Below, one piece after another: positions 61,881 to 64,000 of a DNA stretch of 64,000 nucleotides. A model generated the notes under the pieces. That model was given only the letters and a program-made list of their open reading frames with translations, did no database searches and was not told the DNA's origin. Location of the stretch: the NCBI GenBank assembly GCA_963576735.1, contig OY755177.1:13330001-13394000 (forward strand), in the 5' to 3' direction. Each line of letters starts with the position of its first letter. Position 1 is the stretch's first letter. The position numbers and the translations under genes were made by a program. The stretch comes from Bedellia somnulentella. Lineage: Eukaryota; Arthropoda; Insecta; Lepidoptera; Bedelliidae.

Positions 61881-62851
61881 TTTCGCAGATCCACTGATAG
61901 TCTATCTATGTCGCTGATTGAGCGCACAATGTATGGTTTATCATTTTCTGTCTTACGGACAAATATCGTGCCGTTTTTGAGCCACACATACTTACATAAT
62001 TCCTTTTCTTTTAGTTCAGATTTGGTTTTCCATAGAAGGTATGCTGTGGTCGGTGTAAGGGACTCACGAATATAAACCTTAGCGTCGTTTTCACCACCGA
62101 CTTCACTGGCACTGATTCTGGAGTCGCGGCTAGCAGCCAGCCAGGCGTCGCGACGGCCCGCACGCAGCGTCACCATGATGGGGGCAGAGGTGGAGGCTCG
62201 CTGGGCCTGTGCACTGCCGGCACGGACGGGTTTCTTTTTTCGGGAGACTGAGATTATATCCTCTTGGTTTAAGTTTAATTTGGAACATATTGCACTTGTA
62301 ATTTCGGTTGTTTTTTCATTCTCTCTTTCCAAGATTCCACAGATTTCGACATTGTTACTCGTTTGTTCTTGCTCCATTTTGTTTAACCTTTGTTCAAGTA
62401 CCTCGTTAAGAGTTTTTAAATGTTTGTTTTCGTTCTTGAGATCCATGCAGTGATTTTCAACATATTTTAGACGATCGTCATATTCCCTCATTGATTCTGT
62501 TATATGTTCGATTTGAGACGCATATTCGTTGAGTGATTTTTTAAGCTCGTCTCGGACAACGACAGCTACTTCTCGACGTATTACGGATAGGATTTTAGTG
62601 GCTTCGCCACTCCATCCACACTCGTTTTCGGAGTCTTCATCATCCGGCAGTATGATTGATATACGTTTCGGTTTTATCGACCCTGAGCAGGCGCGACATT
62701 TCCAATCCACCGACTCTGTGGATGACAAAGCGGCGAGTTGATCATTTGTAATGGCGGCACAGGTGCCATGTATCCACTTATTACACTTTGAACACAGCAA
62801 TCCTGGGTTTTTCTTGTTCACTAGTTTGGTACACTTCGCACATTTACCCAT
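61844..62851 (-). CDS. LINE-2 ORF1: PHD-like finger, coiled coil, FP25K-like domain (335 aa)
   Basis: Start taken as ATG at 62851 ('MGKCAKC'); the frame is open further upstream but without ATG. Residues 3-60 form a PHD-type Cys4-His-Cys3 finger ('CAKCTKLV', 'LLCSKCNKWIHGTC', 'WKCRACSG'). Residues ~95-190 are heptad-rich, predicted coiled coil ('YVENHCMDLKNENKHLKTL'). The C-terminal ~140 residues resemble ORF1 C-domains of insect LINEs ('KVYIRESLTPTTAYLLW', 'YVWLKNGTIFVRK'). Such ORF1 proteins bind element RNA into particles. It stops at 61844-61846. Confidence 0.88.
   Translation of the reverse strand: MGKCAKCTKLVNKKNPGLLCSKCNKWIHGTCAAITNDQLAALSSTESVDWKCRACSGSIKPKRISIILPDDEDSENECGWSGEATKILSVIRREVAVVVRDELKKSLNEYASQIEHITESMREYDDRLKYVENHCMDLKNENKHLKTLNEVLEQRLNKMEQEQTSNNVEICGILERENEKTTEITSAICSKLNLNQEDIISVSRKKKPVRAGSAQAQRASTSAPIMVTLRAGRRDAWLAASRDSRISASEVGGENDAKVYIRESLTPTTAYLLWKTKSELKEKELCKYVWLKNGTIFVRKTENDKPYIVRSISDIDRLSVDLRKNLVRTTNRLTQ
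61877..61883 (-). promoter_or_regulatory. Putative -1 ribosomal frameshift site AAAAAAC
   Basis: On the minus strand ORF1 codons read CGA AAA AAC TTG, so A AAA AAC is in the right register 11 codons before the ORF1 stop. The -1 frame is open from just upstream of this point (last stop TAG about 30 nt earlier) through all of ORF2. A small stem (TTGGT/ACCAA) directly follows, but no strong stimulatory structure is evident by eye. Confidence 0.6.
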
Positions 62852-62974
62852 TACCGTGATAAATATATTAATTTCGACGAAATTCGTGCACAATAGGATC
62901 GATTGCAAATTGTTGTTATCTATGCGCGTGCTATCGTAATCGCACCGAGCGGACGACTGAAATAAAAAATACTT

Positions 62975-63570
62975 TCGATCGAAGCAGGTTCAGCCCGCCA
63001 CTTTTACGACATCTTGATTGATGATGAATCTTGCATTTATCAATACGATCCTTAAACAAAGCGACAGTCGACAAAGTGGCTCTTTGAAAACGAACCGACG
63101 ACGCCTACGAAAGTGAAGCGATATAGAAGCGCACGAAAGTTTGATTCGCTAGTTTTTTTACTCTAACGGGATATTTAGTCACAATTCCCTTACGGATCCA
63201 AAGTAGCATTGGTACTGCGGAGTGGTACACTACCAAATACTTACCGGAAGATTTTGCTCCACCACGACTTCGCGCCGGCTCACTCCACGCTCAAGACAAG
63301 GGACTTCGACACTACGCCTGTTAAAATTTTGGGTCACCCACATTACAGTCCGGACTTAGCCCCGTGTCAATCCTTTTGTTTCCAAAAAATAAAAATCAGC
63401 TCAAAGGAATACATTTCTCATCAGCGCCGGAAGAAGCGCTCGCAACGTTCAAAAAGGCCGTAGAAGAGATATTAGTGGCGGAATGGAAAAAGTGCTATGA
63501 AAATTAGTTTAGGCGTATACAATTATATGTTGATGCTGATTATGATTAGGAGTATTTTGAAAAGACTTAA
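62975..63570 (+). pseudogene. Mariner transposase, C-terminal part (degraded)
   Basis: The reading resumes with 'FYDILIDDESCIYQYDP', which holds the first catalytic Asp. Then comes 'ILLHHDFAPAHSTLKT' with the second, 'GHPHYSPDLAPCQSFCF', where the third catalytic position is changed from the usual ND, and 'EWKKCYEN'. Several frameshifts are present. Confidence 0.8.
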
Positions 63571-63624
63571 TAAAAATTAATATACACTGCCATAACAAAA
63601 AAAAAAATCGCAAAATTTTCTGAG

Positions 63625-64000
63625 TGTCCTACGTATATTTTACCATAGTTTTAATTAAGGGCGTCCCCCGAAAAAGTAAGAACCTTGAAACGGCATTTGG
63701 GCTTGCCCCCTGCCGTCTCCTCACCTTTAATCAAACTCGTAAAATAAGCTATCTAGTGGCCTCACTAGTAACTATTATAACCATAATACCATGCGCCATC
63801 TACGGAAATAGTCTCGTACTACGTTGTAGAATTGCGACATTCGTATCGATATTATAATGATGTCTCGCTTGGATGAATATATTTTGTAATTAAAATAACT
63901 GAAACAAAAACTTGAATCTCACAAAACTATTTTTTATTACACCTTCGGAATATAGGAGGGGAATGTCGAGAAGAAAACTCGTGATAGTAGGTAAATGTAT
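63625..64000. other. Right-edge non-coding DNA
   Basis: No gene was recognised. A 77-codon open frame at 63624-63857 has no domain and unusual composition and is not supported. Confidence 0.4.

Larger units (their letters stand above)
58635..62960 (-). mobile_element. Near-complete LINE (LINE-2 of this window), ~4.3 kb
   Basis: It is inserted in the old mariner. A likely 9-bp target duplication 'aataaaaaa' lies at 58626-58634 and 62961-62969; its exact edge is blurred by the A-run. On the minus strand it has a ~105-bp 5' UTR, ORF1 with a PHD-like finger, ORF2 with endonuclease and RT, and a 3' UTR with AATAAA (about 58659-58664). Both ORFs are uninterrupted, so the element may be functional. 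Confidence 0.85.
58069..63624 (+). mobile_element. Old mariner element split by a LINE
   Basis: The terminal repeats 'ctcagaaagttttgcg' (58069-58084) and the reverse complement of 'cgcaaaattttctgag' (63609-63624) match at 15 of 16 positions, next to TA on the left. The two halves of a transposase gene lie on either side of the LINE at about 58635-62960. Without the LINE the element is ~1.2-1.3 kb. It is a different mariner lineage from 16257-17547. Confidence 0.85.

Noticed and set aside
63624..63857. 77-codon plus-strand ORF
   Set aside because: It has no recognisable motif, starts at a transposon boundary and has no support from context.

Overview
The window looks like a repeat-rich stretch of a lepidopteran (moth or butterfly) genome. 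The evidence is AT-rich non-coding DNA, a single-exon divergent ionotropic receptor, an intact mariner, a complete Pao/BEL retrotransposon, R4/Dong-type LINEs sitting in (TAA)n, several tRNA-headed SINE families, and the 'tagctgttccccgcgacttcg' type repeat that, from memory, is common in this order. No prokaryotic signals (operons, CRISPR) are present. Species and chromosome cannot be assigned.

Layout. (1) 1-27.6 kb is a tandem segmental duplication: unit 1 (1-11463), unit 2 (11464-27588) and the start of unit 3 (27589-27750, then cut by a LINE). The shared core is non-coding and contains a pair of ~400-bp inverted arms about 5 kb apart, a GC-richer block, and a 358-bp island that is identical in both units. 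The units differ by insertions, and each serves as the empty site of the other. Unit 1 alone has a restriction-like-endonuclease LINE fragment and a TIR element. Unit 2 alone has a mariner inside a SINE, a 2-kb TIR element holding a smaller MITE, an unclassified 2.4-kb insert and a broken LINE. (2) 27.7-32.2 kb is a CR1-like LINE whose ORF1 (SGNH-hydrolase type) is interrupted by an RTE-like fragment and whose ORF2 is open. (3) 32.6-34.4 kb is a deleted and rearranged Ty3/gypsy element. (4) 34.9-41 kb is SINEs and small repeats. (5) 41.3-43.2 kb is two truncated R4/Dong copies in TAA repeats. (6) 44.27-50.49 kb is a complete Pao/BEL element with identical LTRs. (7) 52.8-54.7 kb is the only convincing host gene, an ionotropic receptor on the minus strand. 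(8) 55.6-58 kb is more SINEs and a LINE 3' end. (9) 58.07-63.62 kb is an old mariner split by a nearly intact minus-strand LINE.

How the parts relate. Almost everything is mobile DNA at different stages of decay. Two observations stand out. First, in both long LINEs, ORF2 has no usable ATG and opens in the -1 frame of ORF1 at a canonical slippery heptamer (TTTAAAC at 29051, AAAAAAC at 61883-61877), which suggests a Gag-Pol-like frameshift fusion. Second, three unrelated retroposon families (SINE-A, SINE-B and the RTE-like LINE) share a 3' end made of a small CCCC/GGGG-type hairpin, GGCGTGA and a TATG-rich tail, which suggests the LINE machinery mobilises both SINEs. SINE-A, -B, -C and -D are working names used only here.
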